From an uncultured Bacteroidales bacterium (lineage in GTDB: Bacteria; Bacteroidota; Bacteroidia; Bacteroidales; Muribaculaceae), in the NCBI GenBank assembly GCA_902776435.1, contig CACYQB010000015.1, positions 33,935 through 97,934 on the forward strand: 64,000 bases of DNA. Direction: 5' to 3'. Made by a program: the position numbers and the translations under genes. The stretch's first letter is position 1. Each line of letters starts with the position of its first letter. Below are positions 26,304 through 35,585 of this stretch, in pieces. The notes beneath the pieces are model-generated. The model worked only from the letters and a program-made list of their open reading frames with translations. It was not told where the DNA came from and made no database searches.

Positions 26304-29270
26304 ATGAAAAGGTTCTTGAATGACATAAAGGGTATCTTGCCCAGTGACAGGGTTTACACCGACGAGTTACGCACCCTGGCATGGGGCACCGACGCGAGTT
26401 TTTACCGCTTAACGCCCCAGGTGGTTATCCGTGCCAAGGATGAGGACGAGGTGGCCGCCATTGTCCAGGCGGCTAACCGATATGGCCTGCCGTTCACGTT
26501 CCGTGCCGCGGGAACATCGTTGTCGGGGCAGAGCGTGAGTGACAGCATCCTGATTGTGGCGGGAAAAAACTGGGAAGATTATAGTGTAGCCCCTGACGCA
26601 GACAGCATCACCCTGCAGCCGGGCATCGTGGGCGCTCGCGTGAACCAAATTCTGAAACCGCTGGGCCGAGTGTTCCCGCCTGATCCTGCCAGCATCGGCT
26701 CGGCAATGGTGGGCGGTATCGTCGCCAACAACGCCTCGGGCATGAACTGCGGCACCCACGCCAATAGCGACCGCATGCTCATTTCGGCCCGACTGGTGCT
26801 GCCCGACGGCACGGTACTCGATACGGGGGATGCAGCGAGCCGTGATGCTTTCAGAAAGAGCCATCCTGACTTCATCGCGAGAATTGAGTCCCTACGTGAC
26901 CGCATCCGCAGCAACCAGCCACTGGCCGACCGCATCCGCAAGAAATACAGCATCAAGAACGTGACGGGCTTGAATCTGCGGCCTTTTATCGCCTATGACG
27001 ACCCGTTTGATATCATTGCCCATTGCGTAGTGGGTAGTGAGGGTACGCTGGCCTTTATCAGCCAGGTGACGATGCACACGCTGCATGACTATCCGTGCAA
27101 GGCCTCGGCCATGCTCTATTTCTTCACCATGAAGGAGAGTTGCGAGGCGGTGGTCGCCCTCAAGCAATTGAAATCCGGCGATGAGGACATCGCCATGAGT
27201 GAGGAAAACCTGATGGTCAAGAGCGCCGAGATGCTCGACTACCTGTCACTGGCCTCGGTCGATGATCCCGTATATCTGCAATATAAACGGGATGTGGATG
27301 CAGGCAGAATCGAGGGCGTTCAGCCGGGCGACTACCACAACCTCACGGCCATTCTCACCGAGACCAAGGCCATGACTGCTGATGACCTGCAACGACGTAT
27401 TGCTGCCATTACGGCTTGCCTATCGCAGTTCAAGACCTATATTCCCGTTGCTTTCACTACCGATCCTGCCGTTTATGGGAAGTATTGGGCTATCCGATCG
27501 GGCATCTTTCCCAGCGTGGGCGGAGCGCGCCCCGTGGGCACCTCGTGCCTGATCGAGGATGTCGCCTTTGCTGTCGAAGACCTGCCCGAGGCCACCGTCA
27601 AATTGCAAAAACTCATCGCCGACCACGGTTATCGTGATGCCTGCATCTATGGCCACGCCTTTGAGGGCAATTACCATTTTATCATCAACCAGCTCTTCAG
27701 CGACGAGAGCGAGGTGCAGCGCTATGCCGCCATGATGCGCGATGTGGCAAGGCTGGTGGTCGAGGAGTATGACGGCTCGTTGAAGGCCGAGCACGGCACG
27801 GGCCGCAACATGGCACCGTTTGTCAAGTATGAGTGGGGCGAGGAGGCATTTGCCGCCATGCGCGAGTTGAAGGAGATTTTTGACCCGCGTTATCTGCTCA
27901 ACCCAGGTGTCATCTTCAATGATGACCCCGAGTGCTTCATCAAACACTTCAAACCTCTGCCAGAGTTGAAACTCAAAGGACTTGAAGTTAACCTTCCTCC
28001 CGAAGGTGACCGTCACGACAGCACCCGCGAGACCATCGAGGGCGTCCGCAAGGCCAACAAGTGTATCGAGTGCGGCTTCTGTGAGGTGAACTGCCTGACA
28101 TGCGGCTTGACGCTCTCGTCTCGACAGCGCATCGTCATACAACGTGAGATTTCTCACCTGCGAGAGACGGGCACCGCCCCCGAACGCTTAGCCACCCTTG
28201 TCAAGCAATACCGCTACCAGGGCGACCAGACCTGTGCAGGCGACGGTTTGTGCGCCACCTCGTGCCCCATGGGTATCAACGTGGCCGATATCACCCACCT
28301 CGTGCGTCAGGAGGCATTGCCACAAGGCAGTATCGGGTATAAGACAGGCCAATTTGCCGCCCGTCATTTTGCGGGCATCAAGAGCGGATTGCGTCTCGTC
28401 CTCGATACCGCCCGCCTCGGGCATATTATATTGGGGACTGGTGCCATGAATGGTGTTGCCAGTGCTTTACACAAGGCAGGCTTGCCCCTGTGGACCCCTG
28501 CTATGCCAGGCAAGGCCCGTCAGCCGCGTGCTGGTAGGATAGGGCCTAAACAAGATGTGGTGGGTAAAGTCGTCTATTTCCCCTCGTGCATCAACCAGAC
28601 AATGGGTTTGTCAAAAGGTTCGCCTGTTGAGAACTCTCTTGTCGTCGAGATGGTGCGGCTGTGTAGCAAGGCGGGCTATCAGGTCATATTTCCCGAGGGA
28701 ATAGAAAAATTGTGCTGTGGCACCATATGGGAGTCAAAGGGCATGCTTGATATCGCCGACCGCAAGACTGAAGAACTCGAGAAGGCTCTGTGGAAAGCCA
28801 GCGAGCAAGGCAAATATCCCGTTGTGTGCGACCAGAGCCCCTGCCTGCACCGCATGCGCAAGTGCATCAGCCGCATGAAACTCTATGAACCGGTAGAATT
28901 TATTTGGGAGTACTTGCGTGACCGCCTGGTGTTCACTCCCATCGACCGTCACATTGCTCTCCACATCACCTGCTCCACGCGTGAAATGGGGCTGGTGGAC
29001 AAGATGACCAGTTTGGCTCGATTGTGCAGCAACAATGTCTTTCTGCCCGAGGGCGTGGGTTGCTGCGGATTTGCCGGGGACCGCGGCTGGACGCATCCTG
29101 AGGTCAACCGCTGGGCTTTGCGTAAACTGCGCAAGCAATTAGAGGATAACCGCATTGAAATGGGCTACAGCAACAGCCGCACCTGCGAGGTCGGCTTGGA
29201 AACCAACGGCGGCATCCCCTACCAGAGCATCGTCTATCTCGTTAACGAAGTAACCCAACCCAAAAAATAA
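26304..29270 (+). CDS. FAD- and Fe-S-binding oxidoreductase (GlcD/GlcF-type fusion, D-lactate or 2-hydroxyacid dehydrogenase-like)
   Basis: 988 residues. Residues ~30-240 form an FAD_binding_4 domain (FTFRAAGTSLSGQSVSDSIL, GGIVANNASGMNCGTHANSD). Residues ~270-540 form the FAD-linked oxidase C domain (YGHAFEGNYHFIINQLF, EHGTGRNMAPFVKYEWG). Two 4Fe-4S clusters follow (CIECGFCEVNC, CAGDGLCATSCP). The C-terminal third contains CCG-type cysteine-rich motifs (CCGTIWESKG, CCGFAGDRGW). This is the layout of fused glycolate/D-lactate oxidases that feed electrons to quinone. The substrate cannot be read from sequence; D-lactate is the common guess. Confidence 0.85.
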   Translation: MKRFLNDIKGILPSDRVYTDELRTLAWGTDASFYRLTPQVVIRAKDEDEVAAIVQAANRYGLPFTFRAAGTSLSGQSVSDSILIVAGKNWEDYSVAPDADSITLQPGIVGARVNQILKPLGRVFPPDPASIGSAMVGGIVANNASGMNCGTHANSDRMLISARLVLPDGTVLDTGDAASRDAFRKSHPDFIARIESLRDRIRSNQPLADRIRKKYSIKNVTGLNLRPFIAYDDPFDIIAHCVVGSEGTLAFISQVTMHTLHDYPCKASAMLYFFTMKESCEAVVALKQLKSGDEDIAMSEENLMVKSAEMLDYLSLASVDDPVYLQYKRDVDAGRIEGVQPGDYHNLTAILTETKAMTADDLQRRIAAITACLSQFKTYIPVAFTTDPAVYGKYWAIRSGIFPSVGGARPVGTSCLIEDVAFAVEDLPEATVKLQKLIADHGYRDACIYGHAFEGNYHFIINQLFSDESEVQRYAAMMRDVARLVVEEYDGSLKAEHGTGRNMAPFVKYEWGEEAFAAMRELKEIFDPRYLLNPGVIFNDDPECFIKHFKPLPELKLKGLEVNLPPEGDRHDSTRETIEGVRKANKCIECGFCEVNCLTCGLTLSSRQRIVIQREISHLRETGTAPERLATLVKQYRYQGDQTCAGDGLCATSCPMGINVADITHLVRQEALPQGSIGYKTGQFAARHFAGIKSGLRLVLDTARLGHIILGTGAMNGVASALHKAGLPLWTPAMPGKARQPRAGRIGPKQDVVGKVVYFPSCINQTMGLSKGSPVENSLVVEMVRLCSKAGYQVIFPEGIEKLCCGTIWESKGMLDIADRKTEELEKALWKASEQGKYPVVCDQSPCLHRMRKCISRMKLYEPVEFIWEYLRDRLVFTPIDRHIALHITCSTREMGLVDKMTSLARLCSNNVFLPEGVGCCGFAGDRGWTHPEVNRWALRKLRKQLEDNRIEMGYSNSRTCEVGLETNGGIPYQSIVYLVNEVTQPKK

Positions 29271-29282
29271 TTAAAGAATACA

Positions 29283-29654
29283 ATGATTGAAATCGGATTA
29301 ACACATACCAGTCAGTTGACAGTCACCGAGGCTGTCACGGCCATTGAGATGGGCTCGGGCGACATGCCTGTGCTAGCCACTCCGGCAATGATGGCACTCA
29401 TGGAGAACGCCGCCATGCTCGCTGTGGCCGACCATCTGCCCGAGGGCAGTACCACAGTGGGCGGACACATCACTTCGTCTCACATCAAACCCAGCAAATT
29501 GGGCGACATCGTCACTGCGACCGCCATGGTTACCCGTGTTGATGGCAAGAAAATCGAGTTCAAGGTGGAGGCCCGTAGTGGCGAGACGCTATTAGGTGAG
29601 GGTACCCACCTGCGTTTTATTGTTGATAAAGAGAAATTTATGTCAAGATTATGA
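29283..29654 (+). CDS. Hotdog-fold thioesterase family protein (FlK-like)
   Basis: 123 residues. The hotdog fold is recognisable in ATPAMMALMENAAMLAVADH, STTVGGHITSSHIKPSKLGD and VEARSGETLLGEGTHLRFIV. The family includes fluoroacetyl-CoA thioesterase-like enzymes that hydrolyse short acyl-CoA thioesters in the cytoplasm. The catalytic pair cannot be assigned firmly. It overlaps the thioredoxin gene by 4 bases. Confidence 0.8.
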   Translation: MIEIGLTHTSQLTVTEAVTAIEMGSGDMPVLATPAMMALMENAAMLAVADHLPEGSTTVGGHITSSHIKPSKLGDIVTATAMVTRVDGKKIEFKVEARSGETLLGEGTHLRFIVDKEKFMSRL

Positions 29655-30148
29655 AAAAGATAATGTCTATCGCATTGATTGCCGTCACATTATTCACATT
29701 GGCGGCCAATGCCCAGGAGCAAGCGACTCTTCCCAAGGTGTATAACGAGCAGATTAACCCCCTGGAGCAGATTGACCAGGCTGTGGCCCAGGCTCAGGCC
29801 GAGGGCAAGTTCGTCATCTGCCAGGTGGGCGGTAATTGGTGCCCGTGGTGCCTGCGCTTTGCCGACTTCATCACCAATGACAGCACCATCAGCAGCGTCA
29901 TTGAGCAGAACTTTGTTTATATCCATGTGAATTACCATCCCCGCAAAGCCACTGAGTGGTCAGCAGCGATGATGAAGCGCCTCAACAACCCGGCCCGATT
30001 CAACTTCCCCGTGTTTGTTGTGCTCGACGAGCAGGGCAACGTGTTGCACATTCAGGACTCAAGTTTCCTGGAAGAGGGCACGGGGTACAACAAGGAAAAA
30101 GTCCTGCGTTTTTTCCAAAACTGGACTCCCGCGGCCGTGAGAGAATAA
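29651..30148 (+). CDS. Exported thioredoxin-family protein
   Basis: 165 residues with signal peptide MKKIMSIALIAVTLFTLAANA. The thioredoxin fold follows, with active-site C64-P-W-C67 in GGNWCPWCLRF. The cis-proline region is NFPVFVVLDEQG. The CPWC motif and position suggest a periplasmic thiol-disulfide protein. It overlaps the thioesterase gene by 4 bases and precedes a TfoX-like gene by 9 bases. Confidence 0.85.
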   Translation: MKKIMSIALIAVTLFTLAANAQEQATLPKVYNEQINPLEQIDQAVAQAQAEGKFVICQVGGNWCPWCLRFADFITNDSTISSVIEQNFVYIHVNYHPRKATEWSAAMMKRLNNPARFNFPVFVVLDEQGNVLHIQDSSFLEEGTGYNKEKVLRFFQNWTPAAVRE

Positions 30149-30157
30149 TGACTTATT

Positions 30158-30484
30158 ATGGCAAGTAAAGCGGACTTTGTGCAATATGTCGCCGACCAGT
30201 GTTCTGGGGCTGGCGAGATCATGACCAAAAAGATGTTCGGGGACTATGGCATCTATTGTGATGGCAAGATTTTCGGGCTTATCTGCGACGACTGCTTCTA
30301 CCTCAAGCCCACCGAAGCAGTGCGGCCCTTACTGCGCACGTTGGAATTGTGTCCACCTTACGAAGGTGCCAAGGACTATTTCCTGATTGCCGATGTGGAT
30401 GACCGCGAATATCTCATTAACCTTGTGCGCGAGACCTGCAAAGCCCTGCCAGAACCCAAACCGAAAAAAAAGAAGAAATCATGA
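30158..30484 (+). CDS. TfoX/Sxy N-terminal domain protein
   Basis: 108 residues matching the TfoX_N domain: MFGDYGIYCDGKIFGLICDD, FYLKPTEAVRPLL, and a Lys-rich tail. In Proteobacteria TfoX/Sxy activates competence genes; stand-alone N-terminal domains in Bacteroidota are of unknown role. The stop overlaps the carbonic anhydrase start by 4 bases. Confidence 0.85.
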   Translation: MASKADFVQYVADQCSGAGEIMTKKMFGDYGIYCDGKIFGLICDDCFYLKPTEAVRPLLRTLELCPPYEGAKDYFLIADVDDREYLINLVRETCKALPEPKPKKKKKS

Positions 30485-31023
30485 TTAACGAGATTATTGA
30501 ATTTAATAAGCAGTTTGTCGCCCGCAAGGGTTATGAACAGTATATGACGGACAAATACCCCGACAAGAAACTGGCTGTGCTCTCCTGCATGGACACGCGA
30601 TTGACCGAATTGCTGCCTGCTGCACTGGGCTTAAAGAACGGAGATGCCAAGATTATCAAGAATGCGGGTGGTCTGGTCATTTCGCCCTTCGACTCGGCCA
30701 TGCGCAGCCTTGTGGTTGCCGTTTATGAGTTGGGCGTACAGGAAATCATGGTGGTAGCCCACTCCAACTGCGGTGCCTGCCACATGAGTTACGACCACTT
30801 CCACCACGAGATGATTGAGCGCGGCGTGACCGACGAAACGCTCGACACCATCCGTCATTGCGGCATCGATCTCGACCAGTGGCTGGAAGGTTTCAAGGAC
30901 ACCCCCGAGTCGGTCCGCAAGACCGTAGCCACCATCAAGACACATCCGTTGATGCCCCGCGACATCACGGTGCGCGGCTTCATCATCGACTCGGTAACAG
31001 GTGCCCTCGAGGAAATCATGTAA
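30481..31023 (+). CDS. Beta-class carbonic anhydrase
   Basis: 180 residues. Zinc ligands and catalytic dyad are readable: C36-x-D38-x-R40 (SCMDTR) and H94-x-x-C97 (HSNCGACH). IIKNAGGLVISPFDSAMRSL also fits the beta class, in the short Rv1284-like branch. It interconverts CO2 and bicarbonate in the cytoplasm. Translation is coupled to the TfoX-like gene. Confidence 0.92.
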   Translation: MINEIIEFNKQFVARKGYEQYMTDKYPDKKLAVLSCMDTRLTELLPAALGLKNGDAKIIKNAGGLVISPFDSAMRSLVVAVYELGVQEIMVVAHSNCGACHMSYDHFHHEMIERGVTDETLDTIRHCGIDLDQWLEGFKDTPESVRKTVATIKTHPLMPRDITVRGFIIDSVTGALEEIM

Positions 31024-31039
31024 AGGTATCTTGTGTTTC

Positions 31040-31342
31040 ATGGACGAGAACAAAATAATCATATACCAGAGCGAAGACGGGGAAACCAGAATTGACGTCC
31101 GTTTAGAAAATGACACCGTCTGGCTGACACAAGCCCAGATGGCTGACCTGTTTCAAACAGATAGAACTTCTATTGTTCGTCATATTCAAAATATCTATAG
31201 AATTGGTGAATTAGATCGTGAATCAACCTCTGCAAAAATTGCACAAGTTCAACCCGAAGGGAATAGGCTGGTAAATAGAACAATACCTTACTTCAGCCTT
31301 GATATGATTATCTCTGTGGGCTATCGTGTTAATTCAAATTAA
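31040..31342 (+). pseudogene. Truncated RhuM-family virulence protein
   Basis: 101 codons from ATG 31040. The sequence IIIYQSEDGETRIDVRLEND, VWLTQAQMADLFQTDRTSIV and YFSLDMIISVGYRVNSN is the N-terminal part of RhuM (virulence protein RhuM/Fic-DOC-like), normally over 300 residues. The frame stops right after the conserved GYRV motif, where the full-length protein continues with a QFRxWA-type block. The remaining two thirds are missing, so this is a remnant. G+C is lower than in the flanking genes, consistent with acquired DNA. Confidence 0.75.
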
Positions 31343-31356
31343 AAACCAATTGAATT

Positions 31357-31746
31357 ATGTTACAACTCAATAAAGTACATCACATTGCGCTGATTTGCTC
31401 CGATTACGAGAAGAGCCTTGAGTTCTATACACGCGTTGTAGGCTGTCAGGTCATTGCTGAACATTGGCGTGAGGAACAACAGTCTTACTTAACCAAATTG
31501 TCGTTGAACGGTGAATATGTCATTGAACTGTTTTCGTACCCCTCACCGCCGCAACGTCCGTCTTATCCCGAGGCGGCAGGACTGCGGCATCTGGCTTTCG
31601 AGGTCGATGATATTGAGGAGCAGGTTGCGGAACTGGACCGCTTGGGCGTTGCTCACGAGGCCATCAGGACCGATATGACGACAGGCAAACACTTCGTATT
31701 CTTCAATGACCCCGACGATCAGCCTCTGGAAATGTACGAGAAATAA
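31357..31746 (+). CDS. VOC-family protein, YaeR/GloA2-like
   Basis: 129 residues with the paired beta-alpha-beta-beta-beta modules of the VOC superfamily. Metal-binding candidates are His in VHHIALICSDYEKSLEFY, Glu in YVIELFSYP, His in AGLRHLAFEVDDIEEQ and Glu in QPLEMYEK. It resembles YaeR/SMU1112c glyoxalase-like proteins of unassigned substrate. It follows the RhuM remnant. Confidence 0.8.
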   Translation: MLQLNKVHHIALICSDYEKSLEFYTRVVGCQVIAEHWREEQQSYLTKLSLNGEYVIELFSYPSPPQRPSYPEAAGLRHLAFEVDDIEEQVAELDRLGVAHEAIRTDMTTGKHFVFFNDPDDQPLEMYEK

Positions 31747-31777
31747 CCGCACTATTCGCCTAAGTCGCGAATTTTGA

Positions 31778-31785
31778 TAACTTTG
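31778..31785 (+). promoter_or_regulatory. -7 promoter element for the YdcZ-family gene
   Basis: TAACTTTG matches TAnnTTTG, 25 bases before the start codon at 31811. Confidence 0.5.
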
Positions 31786-31810
31786 TGACCTAATTAATAA
31801 GATTTACAAA

Positions 31811-32740
31811 ATGTTTTTCCTGATGATCACACTGGCTATTGGCCTGTTGATGCCCTTCCAGACGGCAGCCAACTCACGGCTGCGCCAAGTCGTAGGACCG
31901 GCTTACGTTTCCACACTCGTTTCCTTCACCGTATCCACTTTAGCCTTGCTGCTGGTGTCGCTCGTGGCCGGAATCCCCATCCTGCCCACCGAGACGATGC
32001 TCGCCGAGGCGCCCTGGTGGAGTTGGTTCGTCGGCATCGTGGCTGTAGTGACCATCACCATTGCCATCCATTTGTTCAAGGAGATTGGGCAGTTGCAGGC
32101 ACTCATCATCCCGATGTTCAGCCAACTGGTTTTCAGTCTGCTGATTGACCACTTCGGGTGGTTCGGTGCCAAAGTCATCCCTTTGGGCGCCAATCGCATC
32201 ATCGGCGCACTGCTGCTCATCATCGGTGTCACGCTTGTAGTCATCCTGCCTCGGCTCAAGGCCGCAAAGCAGACAGCTACGGCCAGCAGCGGCTCTCGGC
32301 AGACCTTTTGGCAGCTCATGGCGGTCCTCTCGGGTTGCCTGTCGGCCAGCATCACCGGAGCTTATGCCCAGTTGTCAAGCATCGTGGGCAATCCTGTCCA
32401 GGCTACGACGGTAGCCTTCTTCGTAGCCACGATGGCGTTGCTGTTGTTCTGCACCTGCTTGGGCAAGACGCAGCTTGTGGGCAAGGCCTTCAGCCGTGAC
32501 TACCCCTGGTGGATGTGGACCGGAGGCCTGTGCGGCGCCATCATCGTGTTCAGCAACGCCTGGCTTGTCCCCAAGGTCGGTGTCGGCGTCTTTTCCATGG
32601 CTTTGCTCGTTGGTCAGCTGACTCTGAGCATGCTCATGGAACATCGCGGCTGGCTTGGCGCCCCGCGCAAATCTATCACTTGGCAGAAAATCGTGGGCAT
32701 CTTGCTCATGCTTGCCGGCGTAGCGCTCATCCGCTTGTGA
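31811..32740 (+). CDS. DMT-family transporter of the YdcZ (DUF606) type
   Basis: 309 residues with ten hydrophobic segments in two halves (GLLMPFQTAANSRLRQVVGP and GCLSASITGAYAQLSSIVG), the duplicated DUF606/YdcZ pattern of an inner-membrane small-molecule transporter. Substrate is unknown. Preceded by its own promoter. Confidence 0.82.
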   Translation: MFFLMITLAIGLLMPFQTAANSRLRQVVGPAYVSTLVSFTVSTLALLLVSLVAGIPILPTETMLAEAPWWSWFVGIVAVVTITIAIHLFKEIGQLQALIIPMFSQLVFSLLIDHFGWFGAKVIPLGANRIIGALLLIIGVTLVVILPRLKAAKQTATASSGSRQTFWQLMAVLSGCLSASITGAYAQLSSIVGNPVQATTVAFFVATMALLLFCTCLGKTQLVGKAFSRDYPWWMWTGGLCGAIIVFSNAWLVPKVGVGVFSMALLVGQLTLSMLMEHRGWLGAPRKSITWQKIVGILLMLAGVALIRL

Positions 32741-32776
32741 TATTGAAGATAACGAATGCTGATAATTAGATATAAT

Positions 32777-33193
32777 ATGGCAAAAAAGATTTATTTTGCG
32801 GGGTCAATTAGAGGCGGTCGAGTGGATGCAGACCTCTACAACCGCATCATCACCTATATCCAGCGCACCGACATCGTGCTGACCGAACATGTGGGCAAGA
32901 GTAATTTGAGCCTTACTGAGCAAGGACGCGAGCGTGATGCACGCATCTATGACCAGGACACCGCATGGCTGCGCGAGAGCGACATGCTGATTGGAGAGTG
33001 CACCTGTCCCTCGCTGGGCGTGGGCTATGAGTTGGCCTATGCCGAAGCCCATGGCATCCCCTGCCACATCTTCTACGACAGGACCAAAACGCAACTGTCC
33101 GCCATGCTCACCGGCAACCCCTACTTCCACATCCACCCTTACGACCACGAGTCCGACATCTACCCATTGTTGGATACGATTTTACAACAATAA
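32777..33193 (+). CDS. Nucleoside 2-deoxyribosyltransferase-fold protein, DNPH1/Rcl-like
   Basis: 138 residues from ATG 32777 (upstream in-frame ATG at 32756 is less likely). It begins KKIYFAGSIRGGRVDADLYN, then VLTEHVGKSNL, DTAWLRESDMLIGECTCPSL and GVGYELAYAEAHG. These are the signature positions of mammalian DNPH1 (Rcl), a 2'-deoxynucleoside 5'-phosphate N-hydrolase, including the catalytic Glu in GVGYEL. It would remove damaged deoxynucleotides such as hydroxymethyl-dUMP, by analogy. The stop overlaps the next start by one base. Confidence 0.82.
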   Translation: MAKKIYFAGSIRGGRVDADLYNRIITYIQRTDIVLTEHVGKSNLSLTEQGRERDARIYDQDTAWLRESDMLIGECTCPSLGVGYELAYAEAHGIPCHIFYDRTKTQLSAMLTGNPYFHIHPYDHESDIYPLLDTILQQ

Positions 33194-33861
33194 TGCGAAG
33201 GGCGATGATACATAATGCTACTGAATTGATGGGCTATATCCAGCAGGTGGGGTTCCTGCCGTTGCTGTATAGTGGCATCCCAGGCTATTCGGCTGACGAA
33301 TCGGTGGATCCTGACTGCCGCTATGTCTTGCTTGACGATGGCAGTTGGGACTGGCCCTTGTGGGACTGGAAAGGCCCCATCGTCACCGAGGGCGACTGTG
33401 TCTATGGCAAGTTTTTCAACAAGAAGGCAGGCTTCGTCAGCCGCTCATGGTGGCCCGACCTGTACAATTGGCGTCGCCATGCCCATCCAGCCCCGTCAGC
33501 AGGTTCTATCGAAGAGGCGATTTTGATGACTTTACGCGAGCATGGTAGCATGATCACACGCGACCTGCGCCGTGCCTGTGGCTTTACCGAACCTAAAATG
33601 CGAAGTCGCTTCGACGGATATATTACGCGCCTGCAGATGGCTTGCCGCATTGTTACCGAGGACTTTGTCTATCCCCGTGACAAGCATGGGAAGGAGTACA
33701 GTTGGGGCTGGGCGCTCCTGACGACACCCGAACAATTGTTAGGCAAGGATGCATGCCATTGTGAACGCACACCCCAGGAATCCTTGGAGCGAATGATGGA
33801 ACATCTCAAGCAAATTTTGCCTCATGCTACCGAAAAACAAATCATGAAACTCATCAAATAA
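33193..33861 (+). CDS. AlkZ-related winged-helix protein, putative
   Basis: 222 residues. The N-terminal half has VGFLPLLYSGIPGYSADESV, SWDWPLWDWKG and GFVSRSWWPDLYNWRRH. The C-terminal half has helix-turn-helix-like segments (LREHGSMITRDLRRACGF). The pattern recalls proteins annotated as AlkZ-related (DNA glycosylase YcaQ-like winged helices), but I cannot confirm it. It overlaps the DNPH1-like gene (TAATG), which suggests a shared job in nucleotide or DNA damage clean-up. Confidence 0.6.
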   Translation: MRRAMIHNATELMGYIQQVGFLPLLYSGIPGYSADESVDPDCRYVLLDDGSWDWPLWDWKGPIVTEGDCVYGKFFNKKAGFVSRSWWPDLYNWRRHAHPAPSAGSIEEAILMTLREHGSMITRDLRRACGFTEPKMRSRFDGYITRLQMACRIVTEDFVYPRDKHGKEYSWGWALLTTPEQLLGKDACHCERTPQESLERMMEHLKQILPHATEKQIMKLIK

Positions 33862-33873
33862 AACCATACAGTT

Positions 33874-34239
33874 ATGAAAAGAATCTTTATCATCCTGGCC
33901 ATGTTGATGGCCATTACTGGCATCCAGGCCCAGAAAATCAGCCATATCGAGGCCACTCGCTCGTGGTACTACGTCTATGACGACAATGGCAAGAAGGTGC
34001 ACACTTTCAGCACCACTCAGGGCGAAGTGGTTGCCTACAGCGACTCATTCTATATTGTCAAGCACGGCAGTTGGTACTACACCTATGACGCTAAGGGGAA
34101 GAAGTTGTACACCTTCAGCGTGAGCAACGTGGGAGAGGTCCTCAATGCTGCGGGCGACACGTTCACCAGCCGCAAGGGCAGCTGGATTTACACCTGGGAC
34201 AAAAAAGGCAAGAAAATCGCCACCCGTTCAGCACATTAA
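33874..34239 (+). CDS. Secreted small protein with three beta-repeat units
   Basis: 121 residues with signal peptide MKRIFIILAMLMAITGIQA. The mature part is three similar ~30-residue units: SWYYVYDDNGKKVHTFS, SWYYTYDAKGKKLYTFS and SWIYTWDKKGKKIATRS. It looks like a short beta-meander or propeller-like repeat. No family recognised. A bidirectional terminator separates it from pepT. Confidence 0.72.
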   Translation: MKRIFIILAMLMAITGIQAQKISHIEATRSWYYVYDDNGKKVHTFSTTQGEVVAYSDSFYIVKHGSWYYTYDAKGKKLYTFSVSNVGEVLNAAGDTFTSRKGSWIYTWDKKGKKIATRSAH

Positions 34240-34259
34240 TCAGAGTGCAAATGAAAAAC

Positions 34260-34294
34260 AAGGCGCGGAATCCGCAATGGCGGGCTCCGCGTCT
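34260..34294. terminator. Bidirectional hairpin terminator
   Basis: AAGGCGCGGA and TCCGCGTCTT form a 10-bp stem (one G-T wobble), extended by TCCGC/GCGGG around AATG. It lies between convergent genes (repeat protein on plus, pepT on minus) and can serve both. Confidence 0.65.
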
Positions 34295-34318
34295 TGTGAT
34301 GATAAGATGGCCTCAGGT

Positions 34319-35536
34319 TTATTGAGCCACAATCTTGCAAATCTCAACGATAGTCATCATGGCCTTTTCCATCGAGGGGATGGGCACGTACTCATAGCGT
34401 CCATGCATGTTCATGCCACCAGCGAAGATGTTGGGGCAGGGCAGGTTCTTGAACGAGAGTTGGGCACCGTCCGTACCACCGCGGATGGGCTGCACCTTAG
34501 GTGTTACTCCGGCATTCTCCATCGCCTGCTTGGCAATGTCGATGATATTCATCACGGGCTCGATCTTCTCGCGCATGTTGTAGTACTGGTCCTTGATCTC
34601 GCAGGTCGTGCAATCGGGGAACTCGGCGTTGATCTTGTTGCACAGGTGCTCGATTTCACGCTTCCGGCTCTCGAAGCGGGCACGGTCATGGTCACGGATG
34701 ATATAATTCAATGTGGTCTGCTCCACACCGCCTTCCATGCGGATGAGGTGGTAGAAGCCCTCGTAGCCCTCGGTGTGTTCGGGCGTCTCCCAGCGGGGCA
34801 GCATCATAGCGAACTGCATTGCAACACGCATAGAGTTGATCATCTTGTGCTTGGCAGCACCGGGATGCACGTTCAAACCCTTAAAGGTGATCTTGGCACT
34901 GGCGGCATTGAAGTTTTCAAATTCAAGTTCGCCTACTGCTCCGCCATCCATCGTGTAAGCCCAGTCACAGCCGAATTTCTCCACATCAAAGTGGTGTGCA
35001 CCCAAGCCGATTTCCTCGTCAGGGTTGAAGCCCACACGGATGTTACCGTGCTTCACCTCGGGATGTTCCTGCAGCCACTCTACGGCGCTCAGGATTTCGG
35101 CGATACCGGCCTTGTCATCGGCACCCAGCAGGGTGTCACCGCTGGTAACAATGAATTCCTGGCCCTTGTAGTCGTTCATTTCGGGGAACTGTACGGGATC
35201 CAGTACAATATTGTTCTTCTCGCAAAGCACGATGGGCTCGCCCTCATACTTCACGATGCGGGGCTTCACGTCATGGCCGCTCATGTCGGGGGCAGTGTCC
35301 ATGTGGGCGATAAAACCGATGGTGGGCACAGCTTTATCGGTGTTAGCAGGCAGGGTGGCAAACAGGTAACCGTTGTCGTCAAGCGAAATGTCGCTCAAAC
35401 CCATGGCGTGCAACTCCTTTTCCAGTTCCTTGGCAAACACCATCTGACCAGGTGTCGAAGGGGTGAGGTTGGTGAGTTCGTCACTCTGGGTGTCGAACTT
35501 CACATACTTCAAAAATCTGTCAACTAATTTTGTCAT
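34319..35536 (-). CDS. pepT: Peptidase T (tripeptidase)
   Basis: 405 residues. M20-family zinc aminotripeptidase motifs are present: [14 protein letters not shown] (metal His and Asp), [20 protein letters not shown] (bridging Asp and catalytic region), [14 protein letters not shown] (catalytic Glu) and GGTDGAQLS. It removes N-terminal residues from tripeptides in the cytoplasm. A -7 promoter element lies ~45 bases upstream on the minus strand. Confidence 0.95.
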   Translation of the reverse strand: MTKLVDRFLKYVKFDTQSDELTNLTPSTPGQMVFAKELEKELHAMGLSDISLDDNGYLFATLPANTDKAVPTIGFIAHMDTAPDMSGHDVKPRIVKYEGEPIVLCEKNNIVLDPVQFPEMNDYKGQEFIVTSGDTLLGADDKAGIAEILSAVEWLQEHPEVKHGNIRVGFNPDEEIGLGAHHFDVEKFGCDWAYTMDGGAVGELEFENFNAASAKITFKGLNVHPGAAKHKMINSMRVAMQFAMMLPRWETPEHTEGYEGFYHLIRMEGGVEQTTLNYIIRDHDRARFESRKREIEHLCNKINAEFPDCTTCEIKDQYYNMREKIEPVMNIIDIAKQAMENAGVTPKVQPIRGGTDGAQLSFKNLPCPNIFAGGMNMHGRYEYVPIPSMEKAMMTIVEICKIVAQ

Positions 35537-35577
35537 AGTGATATACAGTTGTTAATGGTTCTTGTCTATTCAACATG

Positions 35578-35585
35578 CAAAGATA
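35578..35585 (-). promoter_or_regulatory. -7 promoter element for pepT
   Basis: CAAAGATA reads TATCTTTG on the minus strand. The pepT start is 42 bases away. Confidence 0.5.

Noticed and set aside
34145-35527. A 460-codon open frame on the plus strand across pepT
   Set aside because: It is antisense to a clearly conserved peptidase T gene; codon pattern and low-complexity His-rich translation show a shadow frame.
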